Part shown: positions 11,625 to 22,648 of the stretch, piece after piece
Layout: each line of letters begins with the position of its first letter
Position numbering within the stretch: the first letter of the stretch is position 1
Assembly (NCBI GenBank): GCA_028023455.1
Contig: JAQFVV010012397.1
Location: 684,001-748,000 of the forward strand
Direction of reading: 5' to 3'
From: Epiperipatus broadwayi
Lineage: Eukaryota > Onychophora > Udeonychophora > Euonychophora > Peripatidae
DNA length: 64,000 bases
The notes under the pieces: generated by a model
What the model saw: only the letters and a program-made list of their open reading frames with translations
Databases searched by the model: none
What the model was told of the DNA's origin: nothing
Translations under genes and position numbers: made by a program

Positions 11625-11700
11625 ATATTTATCATCATCAACTTTTTGATCACTGTAGGTTGACAGTGGGCTAGTGGCACCCTCAGGGTTAAAAAGAAAT
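11625..11700 (-). repeat. Short retroelement-like 3' end, related to 5896-5940
   Basis: The word TTTTGATCACTGTA follows ATCATCATCAAC here and ATCACCATCAACA at 5900. Read on the minus strand this is a unique body ending in GATGATGATAAA, like the GATGATG tails of the RTE elements in this window. It could be a SINE or a truncated LINE tail using RTE machinery. Confidence 0.45.
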
Positions 11701-12026
11701 GGACTGTCTGGTATAATATATTTTGAGACTTTGAATTATCCTGCAAGTAGTTGATTTTTTATCAAATGTTGCCATACGTAAGAATGTAAGTTTCTATAAA
11801 TTTTTAGTAGAAAACATAAATTAAAAATAAGATTGACAGATTATTTGTATTTATATGTATACTTATCTACTAATTTATCTTCATTATTTCTGCATTTACA
11901 ATATTTTCAATTTCTTATTGCTGCCATAATTCAGCAAATTTCCAATGACTATAATTTTATTATAAATTAATTAAGCCAAATAATTTTTAATTATTGTTTT
12001 CCTGAAGGTTTGTGATGATGATGTTC

Positions 12027-12243
12027 TAGATGTATTTTTATATTGAACTATTTCCATTATCTAATATGAGTACTGAATGCCTTTAAAAAAATTTAACTTT
12101 ATTTAAATATTTCAAATGCATTCAACTGTTTGATGTGCTATTACTAACAGTTGAATGTATTTGGAATATTTAAATAAAGTTAAATTTTTCTAAAGACATT
12201 CAATACTTATATTAGATAGAAATAGTCCAATATAAAAATATAA
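12027..12243. mobile_element. Fold-back (MITE-like) element, ~100-bp arms
   Basis: The left arm (from AGATGTATTTTTATATTG) is complemented by the right arm (ending CAATATAAAAATATAATCT), with a central loop near TGATGTGCTATTACT. The inner words TTTAACTTTATTTAAATATT and AATATTTAAATAAAGTTAAA pair perfectly. The arms differ at only a few positions. Confidence 0.85.
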
Positions 12244-12502
12244 TCTTTAATTATATTTACTATTTTAATATATATAAATATTGTGTATCATTTACATGTA
12301 TATCCATGTGTATAAAAGAATTCAAAACTATTAAAATTTATCAAATTTTTATACACAAATTGCTCAAATAAATTACAAATGCAAACAATATGGAAATCTG
12401 TATTATTTTGATTACAGAAAAAAATAAATATAAAAATCTAATTAAAATAAGTATAGATAATTTCTGATAGCATTATTTAATATTTTTACCAAGATGGTAC
12501 TT

Positions 12503-12653
12503 AATATTTAAACAGCATTGAACTGTTGCACATGTGCTTTGGATTTTAAATATAAAATGAATGAATACTAACACTTCAACCACATGATAAAGTCTTTGGA
12601 AAAGATAGAATGGCCTAGCACATGTGCAACAGTTCAATACTGTTTAAATATTA
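12503..12653. mobile_element. Fold-back element with 37-bp arms, flanked by direct words
   Basis: TTGAACTGTTGCACATGTGC near 12518 pairs with GCACATGTGCAACAGTTCAA near 12618, and outer words AATATTTAAACAG and CTGTTTAAATATT extend the arms. The 14-base word CAAGATGGTACTTA occurs just before (about 12490) and after (about 12680), so it may be part of the element or of a duplication. It lies about 140 bp downstream of Sushi exon 3 in the direction of transcription. Confidence 0.8.
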
Positions 12654-12794
12654 TAGTTTATAAAAAACATCGCACTATACAAGATGGTACTTAGTAAAAT
12701 ATTTCTAAAATATTATTTTTAATTAACATCAATTATTTAAATAAAATATAAATTCCTTAATAAGATTTGTAATTATTAATATTTATCAACTTAC

Positions 12795-12965
12795 ATACAC
12801 ACTTAGGTGAAGAGGTCCAATTACCATATGGTAAACATTTGACTGTAGCATTTCCTTCTATGTTAAAACCAGGATTGCATGTATAATTAGCAAGACGTTC
12901 ATTATTATTAATGGGTAGAGTGACAAATGAACCAGAGAGAATAGTGGGTGGATCCTTACATACAA
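12795..12965 (-). CDS. Sushi/CCP domain exon 3 (partial gene)
   Basis: Minus-strand exon of 171 bases. The acceptor is a T-rich tract ending in AG just above 12965 and the donor is GTAAGT at 12794-12789. Phase is 1-1, so it can be added or skipped without frame loss, as is usual for Sushi exons. The frame reads VCKDPPTILSG at the start, NYTCNPGF in the middle, VKCLPYGNW and SPKC at the end: four cysteines, the C3-C4 tryptophan and the N-P-G turn of the CCP fold (C1-C3, C2-C4 disulphides). Such modules act outside the cell in adhesion or complement-type binding. The protein is unknown because flanking exons are outside the window or undetected. Confidence 0.88.
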
Positions 12966-13681
12966 CTAAAAAAAATTTTTAAAATTTCAAAATTTAATTT
13001 GAACTTATTACTGATAATACTATGCTTATTAGTAAAATAATATTTTATTCACAAAATAATTAATTATAATATTTAAAATCATTTTCTTTATAGTACTAGC
13101 TAAATGATTTTATGTTCCAATAATATATGACTGCTTTTCCAATAATAAAATTAGAAATGTAATAAAGATCAATACTATAATTATTACTTATTTTTTAAAA
13201 AAACCAGAAAAAGCATATTTTATAATGTGAAAATATTAAAATTCATGAAAAAACTATCAGTATTCTTAATCAAATTGAAAAAAAATTATTTGATATAAAA
13301 ATGTAAAAAAAAAAAAGCTCAATATATCAGCAGAAAACTATATACATTATGTCAAAAGTGAATTCCAGATAAATCTATGATTTGGTTTATTGATTTAATA
13401 AAAAAAAATTATCAAGATATTTTCTTCATCAATAGAACTTTTTTTTTATTGAAATACTTGTGTCTGAAAATTCACTGTAGTAATTTTAATAAAACATTAA
13501 CATTTTCAAAAATTATACTCCAATCAATTACATTTTAATATAATATTTTGTTGATGTATATTAAACATTAGACAGATGTTTCTCCAAATATAATTTTAAA
13601 AAAGGGTGAGTGTTGTATCTCAAATTCTATTTTTATTTATCTAGTTCATATATATTCAACTCTAAATACAATATATATATA
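12966..13681. other. Intron sequence, A+T-rich
   Basis: Intron between Sushi exons 2 and 3 (transcribed right to left). Nothing recognised apart from homopolymer tracts. Confidence 0.6.
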
Positions 13682-13705
13682 AATAATAATAATAATAATA
13701 ATAAT
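13682..13705. repeat. (AAT)n microsatellite
   Basis: About eight AAT units, directly next to the repeat flank in which the RTE element is inserted. Confidence 0.9.
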
Positions 13706-13987
13706 CCCAGTGCATAACACTATCATCATCATCAACTATTATCAATCCACTGCAGGATGAAGGTCTCTCCAAGTTCAATCCATCTTTTCCTATCTTTAGC
13801 TTCTCTTCTCCACAACACCCCTGCACCCTTTCTTATTTCATCCATCCATCTTACATGTGGTCTCTTTCTAGGTCTTTTACAATCTCTTGGAATCCAATTT
13901 AAAATTTCAATTGTCCATCTATTATCATCTCTTCTAGAAATATATCCAGCCCAACTCCACTTCAGTCTTTTAATTTTTTCAATGAGG

Positions 13988-14440
13988 TCAGTAACACCTG
14001 CTTGTTCTCTTATCCATACATTGTTTTTGACCTCTTCTTGTTACTCCCAACATGCACCTCTCCATACTTCTTTGAGTGCTCTGAAGTCTCTGTATTGCTC
14101 TTCTATTAAGTGTCCAAGTCTCAGATCCATAAGTAAGAACTGGCAAAACACATTTATTAAAAACCTTCCTTTTCAAACACATAGGCATATTTCCTTTTAG
14201 TATCAAGTTATTTCTACCAAAAGCACTCCAACCAAGTTTAATTCTATGATTAATTTCATCCATTATGTTTCCATCTGTATTAATAATCTGACCAAGGTAT
14301 TTGTAACTGTTAACTTCTTCTAACTCATCATAATCAATCTTTATTTTCATATTTTGAGAAAATCTATTAAACATTACTTTAGTCTTTTTAAAATTTATCT
14401 TTAGTCCTACTTTCCTACTTTCATCTGATAACTCCTGCAA
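13988..14440 (-). pseudogene. RTE post-RT C-terminal region
   Basis: A 150-codon frame with LKINFKKTKVMFNRF, NSYKYLGQIINTDG, PMCLKRKVFNKCVLPVLTYG and ETWTLNRRAIQRLQSTQRSMER, all standard landmarks after the catalytic box in RTE LINEs. The frame ends early at KKQCMDKRTSRCY-like sequence; the remaining tail lies between 13988 and 13740 in other frames and reaches the GATGATG tail. Confidence 0.85.
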
Positions 14441-14520
14441 TATTTCCTGTAACTCTAAAGCATTATTTGCAAAAACAACTACACTACATCATCTGCAAAA
14501 TCTAAATGACTTAAATAATC

Positions 14521-15305
14521 TCAATTTACTTTCACTCCTTTAGCTTCCCATTTTAATCCACAAAATACTTCTTGCAGCACTGCTGTAATAAGTTTTGGAA
14601 ATATGGAGTCACTCTGTCTTACACCCTTTTCAAGGTTGATTTTCCGACTATCATTATGTAATCTAATTGTTGCTGTTGCAATTTTATAAATATTCTTTAA
14701 AATATGACAATATCCTGGATCTACACCTTGATGATCCAATGCTTTAATCACTAAAGAAATGTTTATAGAATCAAATGCCTTTTCATAATCTACAAATCCT
14801 AAGCATAATGACAATTCATATTCATTTGTCCTTTCTGTAACTTCTCTCAATGATCTACTGTACTAAAACTACTTTTAACTCCAGCTTGTTCTCTTGGTTG
14901 ATGGAAATCCAGTGTTTTCTGTAGACGAGTTGCAATTACCTTAGTAAAAATTTTGTATAAAACTGATAAAATACTAATAGGTCTGTAATTTCTAATATCT
15001 TCTTTATCACCTTTTTTAAATATTAATATTAATACTGTATTCTTCCAATCAATTGGTACATCTTTATCATTTAGACACTTGGTATATAACTTTGCTAAAA
15101 AAAATTCTATTTCTTCACCTGCTTCTTTTAATATATCAATTATAATTCCATCATTACCTGGAGCCTTCCCTTTCTTCATAAATTTAATTGCATGTCTCAC
15201 TTCCTCATTCAAAATTCTGGGCAATTCAGAAAATATAATAGGTATAGGAGGCACTTGTTCTTTATTACTATATAAGTCTTGATAGAAGCCTTCTACACAT
15301 TTCAT
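14521..15305 (-). pseudogene. RTE reverse transcriptase domain
   Basis: Two overlapping frames make the RT. Frame 15305-14847 holds KGKAPGNDGIIIDILKEAG, VLILIFKKGDKEDIRNYRPI and REQAGVKSSFSTVDH (usual QAGFR.G.ST.DH, with damage). After a frameshift at about 14850, frame 14850-14521 holds LGFVDYEKAFDSI, with the catalytic Asp of motif A, and EKGVRQSDSIFPKLITAVLQ (usual GVRQGD.ISP.LF). A poor YADD-like region should follow near 14500, where the sequence reads SHLDFADDV in the next frame. At least one frameshift inactivates it. Confidence 0.9.
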
Positions 15306-15786
15306 GATGTCATCTCTCTTTTTATTAATAATGCCATCTTTTTTTCTTATTGCAGATATAAATTTCCTACCAATACCAAACTACAGCTTTCCTGGCTAGT
15401 TCACAATTATATTTTCTTATATCATTTTCAACTCTTTTCTGCACCATTTTACAAAATTCGAGATATTCAATCTTTTTTAATGCATCATTCCTTCTTTTTT
15501 TCATAAATTCTCTAGTCTCAGTAGAAATTTTATTTGTCAATTGCTGCTTTTTTCTACCAGCTATCTTTGTTGCAGTTTTTAAAAGTGTATCAGTTATTTT
15601 CCTGTTAATGTCATTCAAATCTGAATCATGTTCAAAATCTACTAATACTTGAAACCGATTTGTAAGTTCTAATTTAAATTCATTAGAATGTTTTTGAAGA
15701 TTAGGAATATCAACTGTAAATATTATTTTTCTTAATAATTTTTGTCTCTCTAGTTTTGCATTAACATGTATCTTAAATCTTACTAA

Positions 15787-16461
15787 TCAATGATCACTTC
15801 CTGTGTTAAATTTATTAAGAGCATTACAATCTTGAAATATGTATTTTCTATTAATCAAAATATAATCCAATTCTGCTGTACCTTCATTTGGATGCTTCCA
15901 TGTCCATTTCCTTTTAACATTTTTCTCAAAAAAAGAATTCATAATATAAAGTTTTTCTTTTTCTGCAAACTCCACAAGTCTATGTCCTATCTCATTTCTA
16001 TTACCATAACCAAAATTACCTACAGCATTTTCATCTTTCATTTGTTTACCAATTCTAGCATTAAAGTCAATTTTAAAATGTTGTTTACTCTGATCAAAAG
16101 CCTTTTGTACATCCATATAAAAATCTTCTACTACTTCATCACTATGAGAACTTGTTGGGGCATAAACCTGAATTATCTGCATTTGGTATCTGCTATTAAG
16201 TTGTAAAACTAATCTTGCCACTCTGTCCAATACACCATCAATCTCCACAATGTTATTCTTCCATTTTTTATTTATAATGAATCCTACTCCACTTGTATTT
16301 CCAATATTTGTACCTTTATAGTAGAGTATATGTACACTTTTTAAATCAATTGTTTCTTCACCTTTTCTTCTAACTTCACGAAGTCCAATAATGTCCCATT
16401 TAATATAAGACAGTTCTTCTTCTAACTCTTGCAATCTTCCTATACTGAAATAAATATACAA
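15787..16461 (-). pseudogene. RTE AP endonuclease domain
   Basis: A 224-codon open frame with the exonuclease III-like fold typical of the RTE clade: LQELEEELSYIKWDIIGLRE near the start (E-box), GVGFIINKKWKNN, QIIQVYAPTSSHSDEVVEDF (N/T box), a degraded F.ARIGKQ where GDFNA is expected (here IDFNA), LDYILINR and a final GSDH (the catalytic SDH). The SDH is followed by a stop at 15787 where the frame should continue into LVRFKIHVNAKL. The domain nicks the target for target-primed reverse transcription. The first residues before GRLQ come from flanking repeat, so the true start is lost. Confidence 0.9.
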
Positions 16462-16880
16462 ATATTAAACAATAAATCACCCCACATGGTTAAGAAATCC
16501 AGTACCGCTCTCTGTGAACTATTATATAAATACATTGGAGTTCATATTTCAAAATAGCCAACTCAAAATGATACCATTTTGAAATGTCTGCTATAAGATG
16601 TTATATATTGAAATACGAACAAACTCAAACAAAGAACTTGAAATTTTAATAAGCAACGATCTTAACTTTTTGCTACAAACAAACATGTTTTACTAATATT
16701 ATATAAAGACAAACTAAACATTAGTAATTTTAATCTTTAAACCACCTAACACAAATGTATAGAAAATAATCCCAGTGCATAACGCTATACTGAAATAAAT
16801 ATACAAATATTAAACATTAAATCACCCCACATGGTTAAGAAATCCAGTACCACCCTCTGTGAACTAATATATAAATACAT
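16441..16880. repeat. Dispersed repeat: RTE target flank plus empty-site copy
   Basis: 16441-16540 and 16786-16880 are near-identical direct copies (both begin TATACTGAAATAAATATAC and contain CCCCACATGGTTAAGAAATC). The second copy is preceded by CCCAGTGCATAACGCTAT (16771-16788). The same word, with one difference, sits at 13706-13723 on the other side of the RTE. An inverted relative occurs at 60221-60420. The part at 16545-16620 is partly self-complementary around ATTTCAAAATAGCC. Confidence 0.85.
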
Positions 16881-18639
16881 TAGTTATATATGTATATATG
16901 TCCTTATAAAAGATGAGTGAGATAAAAAAAAGTGCTTAACATAACTTTGTGGTAAGCAGATATCATTCAGCAAAACATTGTTAGTTTATCAAATATAAAT
17001 TTGTGTGCTTTAAAAACTAAAATTAATCTAAAAGTTACTTTGATATTGACTTTAAAAACAGAAGGCTTCTAATAAATAATTGAGTTAAAACATTTCATAT
17101 TGCCTCATGTAAAGAAGCCATCACTCAATCAACACTTAATTATTTATTACAATATTCATCTAGTCTATGAGGAATGAAGGAAAATAGTAAATGAGTGAAG
17201 GAAATGACAACCATAAAATTTCCTCAAGAAATTTAATTAATATAGTTTACATGAGTGCATTTTATTTTAATTATATGGTAATGGTGATTAATAGTTAAAG
17301 TTATATACTGTATATAGAAAATATTTTTCCCAAATATCAAAATGTCAGGAATATCATAACAATGTACACTATGAAAATAATAATAAATAAACATCTTTTG
17401 TTTTCAATATTTATGACAAATATAAAAAGCAGATTAAAAAAAGAAATAAAAATTATTAATATTTTCTACAATATTATTAAAAATTAATAATTTAAAACAG
17501 AGCAAATACTAATAGTATATCATCATATAACTATGAAACATTTATCTTAAGAAATTTATTTTCTAAAAAAAATAATTGTTCATCAATTAAAAATAATTAA
17601 AAAATATGAAATGATTATGTGAAACATATTTCAAGACTAACTACTGGTTATTAGCCTTTTTCAGTGAGGAGCCCAATTCTGCTCTGTAGCTATCTAGCAT
17701 GTTTTACTCCTATTATGCCATTCACTGCATATTATGCAAACTAATGGATACTTTACTTTGAAATCTATCATTCTTTTGACAAAATTTAATTTTTAAAACT
17801 AGTTAAAATAATTCTTTCAAATCTTACTTTACTACTATTTTCAAGATTAATCATTTATTGTTAATAGTCTTTTTCTTTTCATCCAAAATGCCCATAATCT
17901 AAAAATTAAAAATAATAAAACATTATCTAATAAAATAAAATAAAAACTAACCAATTTTGAGTCATTAGTTAATTCTTTTTCTGATTGGCTGTCTTTAAAC
18001 ATTTTCATTTATTTGTCCCATAATACAAAACAATGACTGATATTCAAGATAAAAGAAATTATATCAACAATATAAAAACAAACATCTCTCTTACTGCTCA
18101 AAAAAAAAAACTTCAATAGAATCCTGATAAGACAATCACCAATTCCACCAAAAAATTGCAATTCCAGCAGAAATTTCAGCTTCCAAAATATCCATAAATC
18201 CCAGTAAAAATTACAACTTCAAAGCTACCTAAGTTTTGAATAATCTAATGCAATCTTTGAACACAACAGTCTGATTATGAAATATCCAGGGATGTTACTT
18301 CTGAAACCACAAGATCACTCAATACTGAAACTATCAAGAACAATTTCAATAGTAAATCCTTAAACATATTTGTTACAGAAAACACTATTTAAGTTGTTAT
18401 AGCAAAGACAAATCTGCTATTTATAATAAAAAGTCAATCTTTGTTATTATTAGTTTGAATGTTATTTCCTGTCTCACAATAAAATACACTATTATTTGCA
18501 ATATTAATTACTATTTTAATACTACATCTTATCATCATAACACTCTAGAGCAAAAGACTAAGGTATATTTGATTACAGTCAGAAAGTAATATCAGGTAGT
18601 TAGTTACAAACAATATAGAGTGAAACTGTGAAATAGGCT
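16881..18639. other. A+T-rich intron sequence
   Basis: No supported gene or element. Simple A/T tracts only. Confidence 0.5.
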
Positions 18640-18752
18640 ATCTATATTTTGTTCTAAGCCCTCTTGTGTTCAGTTGGATATAGCATGTAAATAGCTCATG
18701 TTTTTGTTGATAAACATTAACTAGAAGAGAATATATATTGTTTACTGACATC

Positions 18753-18908
18753 ATCAAAATTGGAAAAGAATAAAAACATTGATGATGTTCTTCCATAAAA
18801 TAATAATCAAAAAATAATAATAAATTATTTATCAAAATTGGAAAGAAATAAAAATTCTTATGCTGCTCTTCCACAAAATAATAATCAGAAAATAATAATA
18901 GTTCTTTA
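18753..18908. repeat. 78-bp tandem duplication
   Basis: ATCAAAATTGGAAA begins at 18753 and again at 18831; the two 78-bp units differ at several positions (for example GATGATGTTCTTCC versus TGCTGCTCTTCC). Confidence 0.8.
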
Positions 18909-19939
18909 CAACAGCTATATAATCAAATAATAATTTTATACATAAAAAGCTTTTTTCAGTACCTACTTTGGTGCCCTTTTCAAATGTTACTAATCTCTTT
19001 AATGTTAGCGAATTACCTGACATAAAACCATCCAGTGTCCAATAATGGAATTAAAACAAACAATAATAATATAAATAATTAAAACAACTCAAAACCCTCA
19101 TATATAAATTCAATAATTGCAAAACAATTGACTATATCATAACAATATGTTAACCAATATTACGTGCATTTTTTATACAATTATATATATATATATCATT
19201 TTAATAATTTTCCATTCATTTTTAATCAATCAATTATTAACCATATTATTAACAATTATTAACATATTATATTAAAAATAATTTGACTTATTGAATGAAT
19301 ATTTATAAGACTTCTACAAATTTGTTTAATAATTTGGTTGATTAAAAATGAATGGAAAATTATATAAGATGATATATATAATTGTATACAAAAATGCATG
19401 TAATTATGATATAGTCAATTCTTTTGTAATTATTCAATTTATATATGAGGGTTTTGATTTGTTTTAATTATTTATATTATTGTTGTTTGTTTTAATTCCA
19501 TTACTGGTCACTGGATGGTTTTATGTCAGGTGATTCATTAACTTTAAATAGATTAGTAACATTTGAAAAACCAGGTGCTGAAAAAAGCTTTGTAAAGAAT
19601 TATTATTAGTTTCCGATTATTAAAGTATTTATAACAGCTATATAAATATCAATAACAAATGTTACAAATAAAAAGCCTTTTTCAGCACCTGGTTTGGTGT
19701 CCTTTTCAAATATTAATAAACTATTTAATGTTAATGAATTATTTCAGACATAAAACCATCTAGTGTTCAGTAATGGAATTAAAACAAGCAAATAACAATA
19801 TAAATCATTAAAATAAATCAAAACTGTCACATATAAATACAGTAATTGCAAAATAACTGACTATATCATAATAATACATCAAATAAATATTACATGCATT
19901 TTTTACAATTATATATTTATCATCTTATATAATTTTCTA

Positions 19940-20242
19940 TTAATTATTAATTAACCAATTATTAAGAAAATTTATAGAAATCTTGTAAATATTCATACAA
20001 TTATATAAATTATTTTTAATATAGTATGTTTCATATATTTGTCTTCTTTTTGGATCTTTGATGTAATTTAAAAGTTTAATATTTTTTGTAGCATCTATTC
20101 TATGGTCATATTTCAAATAATGAATGTATAATGTGGATTTATCATTTCTTCTATTAATTACATTATTATGTTTTTTGGTTCTTTGATTACTTTGGGCATA
20201 CTGGACACAATTAAGTATGAGCCAACGAACATAATAATGCAA
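19940..20242 (-). pseudogene. Penelope-like element C-terminal coding fragment
   Basis: A 100-codon frame containing KSTLYIHYLKYDHRID, IKLLNYIKDPKRRQIYETYY and IKNNLYNCMNIY. The order (a short HYLK..H segment, then a basic RR.I.E..YIK segment, then an N.N...-like end) resembles the part of PLE proteins C-terminal to the GIY-YIG motif. The GIY-YIG residues themselves and the RT are absent. The same segment appears on the plus strand at 20251-20450 (SALYIHYLRCEHRIN, NDPKRR). Other endonuclease-bearing retroelements are an alternative. Confidence 0.5.
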
Positions 20243-20250
20243 TTAATAAA

Positions 20251-20450
20251 AGAGATAATATATCTGCATTATACATTCATTACTTGAGATGTGAGCATAG
20301 AATAAATGCTACAAAAAGTATTGAACCTTTAAATTACATCAATGATCCAAAAAGAAGATAAATATATAAAACATACGATATTAAAAATAATTTAAATAAT
20401 TGTATGAATATGTATGTACAAGACTTCTATAAATTTGGTTAACAATTGAT
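20251..20450 (+). pseudogene. Second, inverted Penelope-like C-terminal fragment
   Basis: Plus-strand translation gives SALYIHYLRCEHRINATKS, then LNYINDPKRR, a stop, and IKNNLNNCMN. It mirrors the fragment on the minus strand at 19940-20242, with a spacer of only a few bases between the two. Confidence 0.5.
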
Positions 20451-20870
20451 TAATTAAAAATAAATGAAAAATTATATAAGATGATAAATATATAATTGTA
20501 AAAAATGCATGTGACATTTATTTGATGTATTATTATGGTATAGACAATTATTTTGTAATTACTGGATTTATATGTGAGGGTTTTGATTTATTTTAATGAT
20601 TTATATTGTTATTTTCTTGTTTTAATTCCATTATTGAACACTAGATGATTTTGTCTGACTCGCTAATGTTAAATAGATTATTAACAATTGAAAAGGGCAC
20701 CAAACTAGATATTGAAAAAGACTTTTTATATGTAACAATTATTATTGATATTCATATAGCTGTTATAAATAGTTTATCAGTATTTTCTGATTGTTTACTG
20801 AATTGCAAGTATACAGTACTTTTCAACATTCACATATATATATATAACATGCTTTTTTACATATAGTGTA

Positions 20871-21349
20871 TACATATATAAATCAAAATTATAATATAAA
20901 CAAAATTTAAAAAAATAATAATAGTTATTAATAATAAATTGATGGGAACACATTTATATATATTTTACAGAGTGTGTGTTTACTAATGCATTCATTGAGG
21001 CAATAAGAATAAGAAAAAAAACTAACATTTTTATTTATAAAATAAAGTAAATAGTGATCTGGATGACATAGGTCATATTAAATTAATTCTAGGTCATATT
21101 CTTTTTTTTTTCAATAACTTTTTCTCGTATAGAATAGTTTCTCCAACAAGAAATTATGATCTTTAATTATTTTAATGTTTTTAAATCAGTATTAACTTTA
21201 AGTACTTTATTACATAAAATACTGTACATCATATTCACAAAGGACAATAATGAAAGAATAAAATGTATCTGTTTTCAACATAAACCCAAAAAATTTTATT
21301 AATATTGTAACTGGTTGAGTTACATGGTACACAGTAACATAGCTATGTG
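20871..21349. other. A+T-rich stretch
   Basis: Nothing recognised. Confidence 0.5.
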
Positions 21350-21784
21350 TGTGCATATATATATAAAGTAAAGAAAAAGTAGAAATAAACATGGACAAAA
21401 AATTTTAGTAGATATTTTCTATATTCACTGAGAATAACCCTATAAAGAGTTAAATAATTCTGAATTTAAAACATAATTTTATTATGAAATAAATATTTTT
21501 TAAAAAAAAGATCTAAATAAATAATATTATTCTGATGTTGAAATTCAAAAACAAGCAGGATTTATTTTTGAAATCTTAATTAAACTTGTATAAAATATCT
21601 ATTTTTTAATTAATGCTTGTATGCATTTATAGATTTCCAAATATAGCTTTTTAATTAGGTACTTTCGGAGGGATTAAAATTGTTTCTGATCAAGAAAGAT
21701 AAGACAAAAAAGTTTTTAAATTAGTGTTGTTGTCACTTCAGATGATTCTATAAAAGAACTGATAAAAAATATCCGTTGTTGTCG
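21350..21784. repeat. Dispersed repeat, diverged copy at 56945-57420
   Basis: The two regions align over about 430 bp in the same direction: GTAGAAATAAACAT, TTTTCTA...CACTG, an AAATTTAAAA...TTTTATTAT stretch and AAAACAAGCA recur in order, ending at a word like GCTGATAAAAA. Divergence is substantial, so the repeat is old. The start coincides with a TATATA run in both. Confidence 0.7.
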
Positions 21785-22480
21785 ATTAGCCCCCGCACAC
21801 TGCCTGATGTTGCTGTTTCCATGCAAAAGCACAGAAATATACTGCTCTCACAGCCTATAGAACAGTTCTGTTCATATTAGGTGCTAAGCAGCTTTTATTC
21901 TTCATGATACTATCGTACACTTCACAGATTGCTACAGTATGATGTGAAGGTGTGTAGAATTCAAATTGTCCAAAGTCTTTGCATGTGCATTCGAAGTACT
22001 TATTTTTCAGATGACCTGACATAATTTTAGATAGTATTAATTGTAAGACAAAAGACATGTTTCCGTACACATATTTTTAAGGTTAAACGAAATTCAAAAG
22101 TGTACGTTCCAGCATTATACAGAAATCATGCATAAAACGTATTTTGCGCAGGTACAGCTACGAGACTTTCAAAGCATGCTTGGCTTGATCAGAGGGGAAT
22201 TTTAAAATCCAACAGTTTCGTAAATTGTTTTAAAATAATGTTGAAAACTTTTTTTTTGATCAGATGTTAATTGAAAAAAGGAAATCTTATATTTTATTAA
22301 ATAATTTTGTTTTTAAAAACCCTGCAAATTCCAGTGCTACACACTAACATATATAGTGTTGTATCAGAGTAGTGTAAAAAAAAGTAAATTGTAAATCAGC
22401 CTGGTAATGCTATATCTATTGGTTTTTGACTAGCAACAGAGACATCAAGTGGCGTGCAGGGGCTAATTGACGATAACCAA
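21785..22480. mobile_element. TIR element (~690 bp), unclassified DNA transposon
   Basis: GTCGATTAGCCCCCGCACAC at 21788 is complemented by CGTGCAGGGGCTAATTGACG at 22453-22472. The complementarity continues inward as CTGATG / CATCAAG. The interior is richer in G+C than its surroundings. A minus-strand open stretch (22070-21855) matches no family I recognise. The target duplication could not be defined. Confidence 0.7.
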
Positions 22481-22648
22481 AATATCAGTTCAGTTTGGCT
22501 TGTAGTTTTCGTATATTATAAAACAGCAAATGTACAAAAACATTTTCTTTTAAAATATATATGTTCTACAAAAATATCAACAAATTAAAAATCCTTCTTT
22601 TTCTTTTCAAAAAATTTATTTTCTAATATCAATACTGAACATATATAT

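Larger units (their letters stand above)
13721..16440 (-). mobile_element. RTE-type non-LTR retrotransposon, near full length
   Basis: A minus-strand element of about 2.7 kb, usual for RTE-clade LINEs (about 3 kb, one ORF). It holds an AP endonuclease, a linker, a reverse transcriptase and a C-terminal region in order, broken by several stops and frameshifts. The 3' end at 13721 is a CATCATCATC run, that is a GATGATGATG tail on the element strand, typical for this clade. The right border is set by the unoccupied copy of its flank at 16771-16880. It appears to lack only the extreme N-terminus. Confidence 0.9.
18640..20870. mobile_element. Penelope-like 3' ends in alternating orientation
   Basis: About four copies of one sequence alternate in direction: minus (18640-19290), plus (19290-19625), minus (19625-20245), plus (20250-20860). 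Neighbouring copies form two large palindromes centred near 19280 and 20248. Shared words include GGAATTAAAACAA with its complement and the pair CAGCACCTGGTTTGGTG / CACCAAACTAGATATTG. The third and fourth copies carry a coding segment like the C-terminus of Penelope-like elements (PLEs). PLEs are known for partial tandem and inverted terminal (pLTR) arrangements. Confidence 0.6.
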
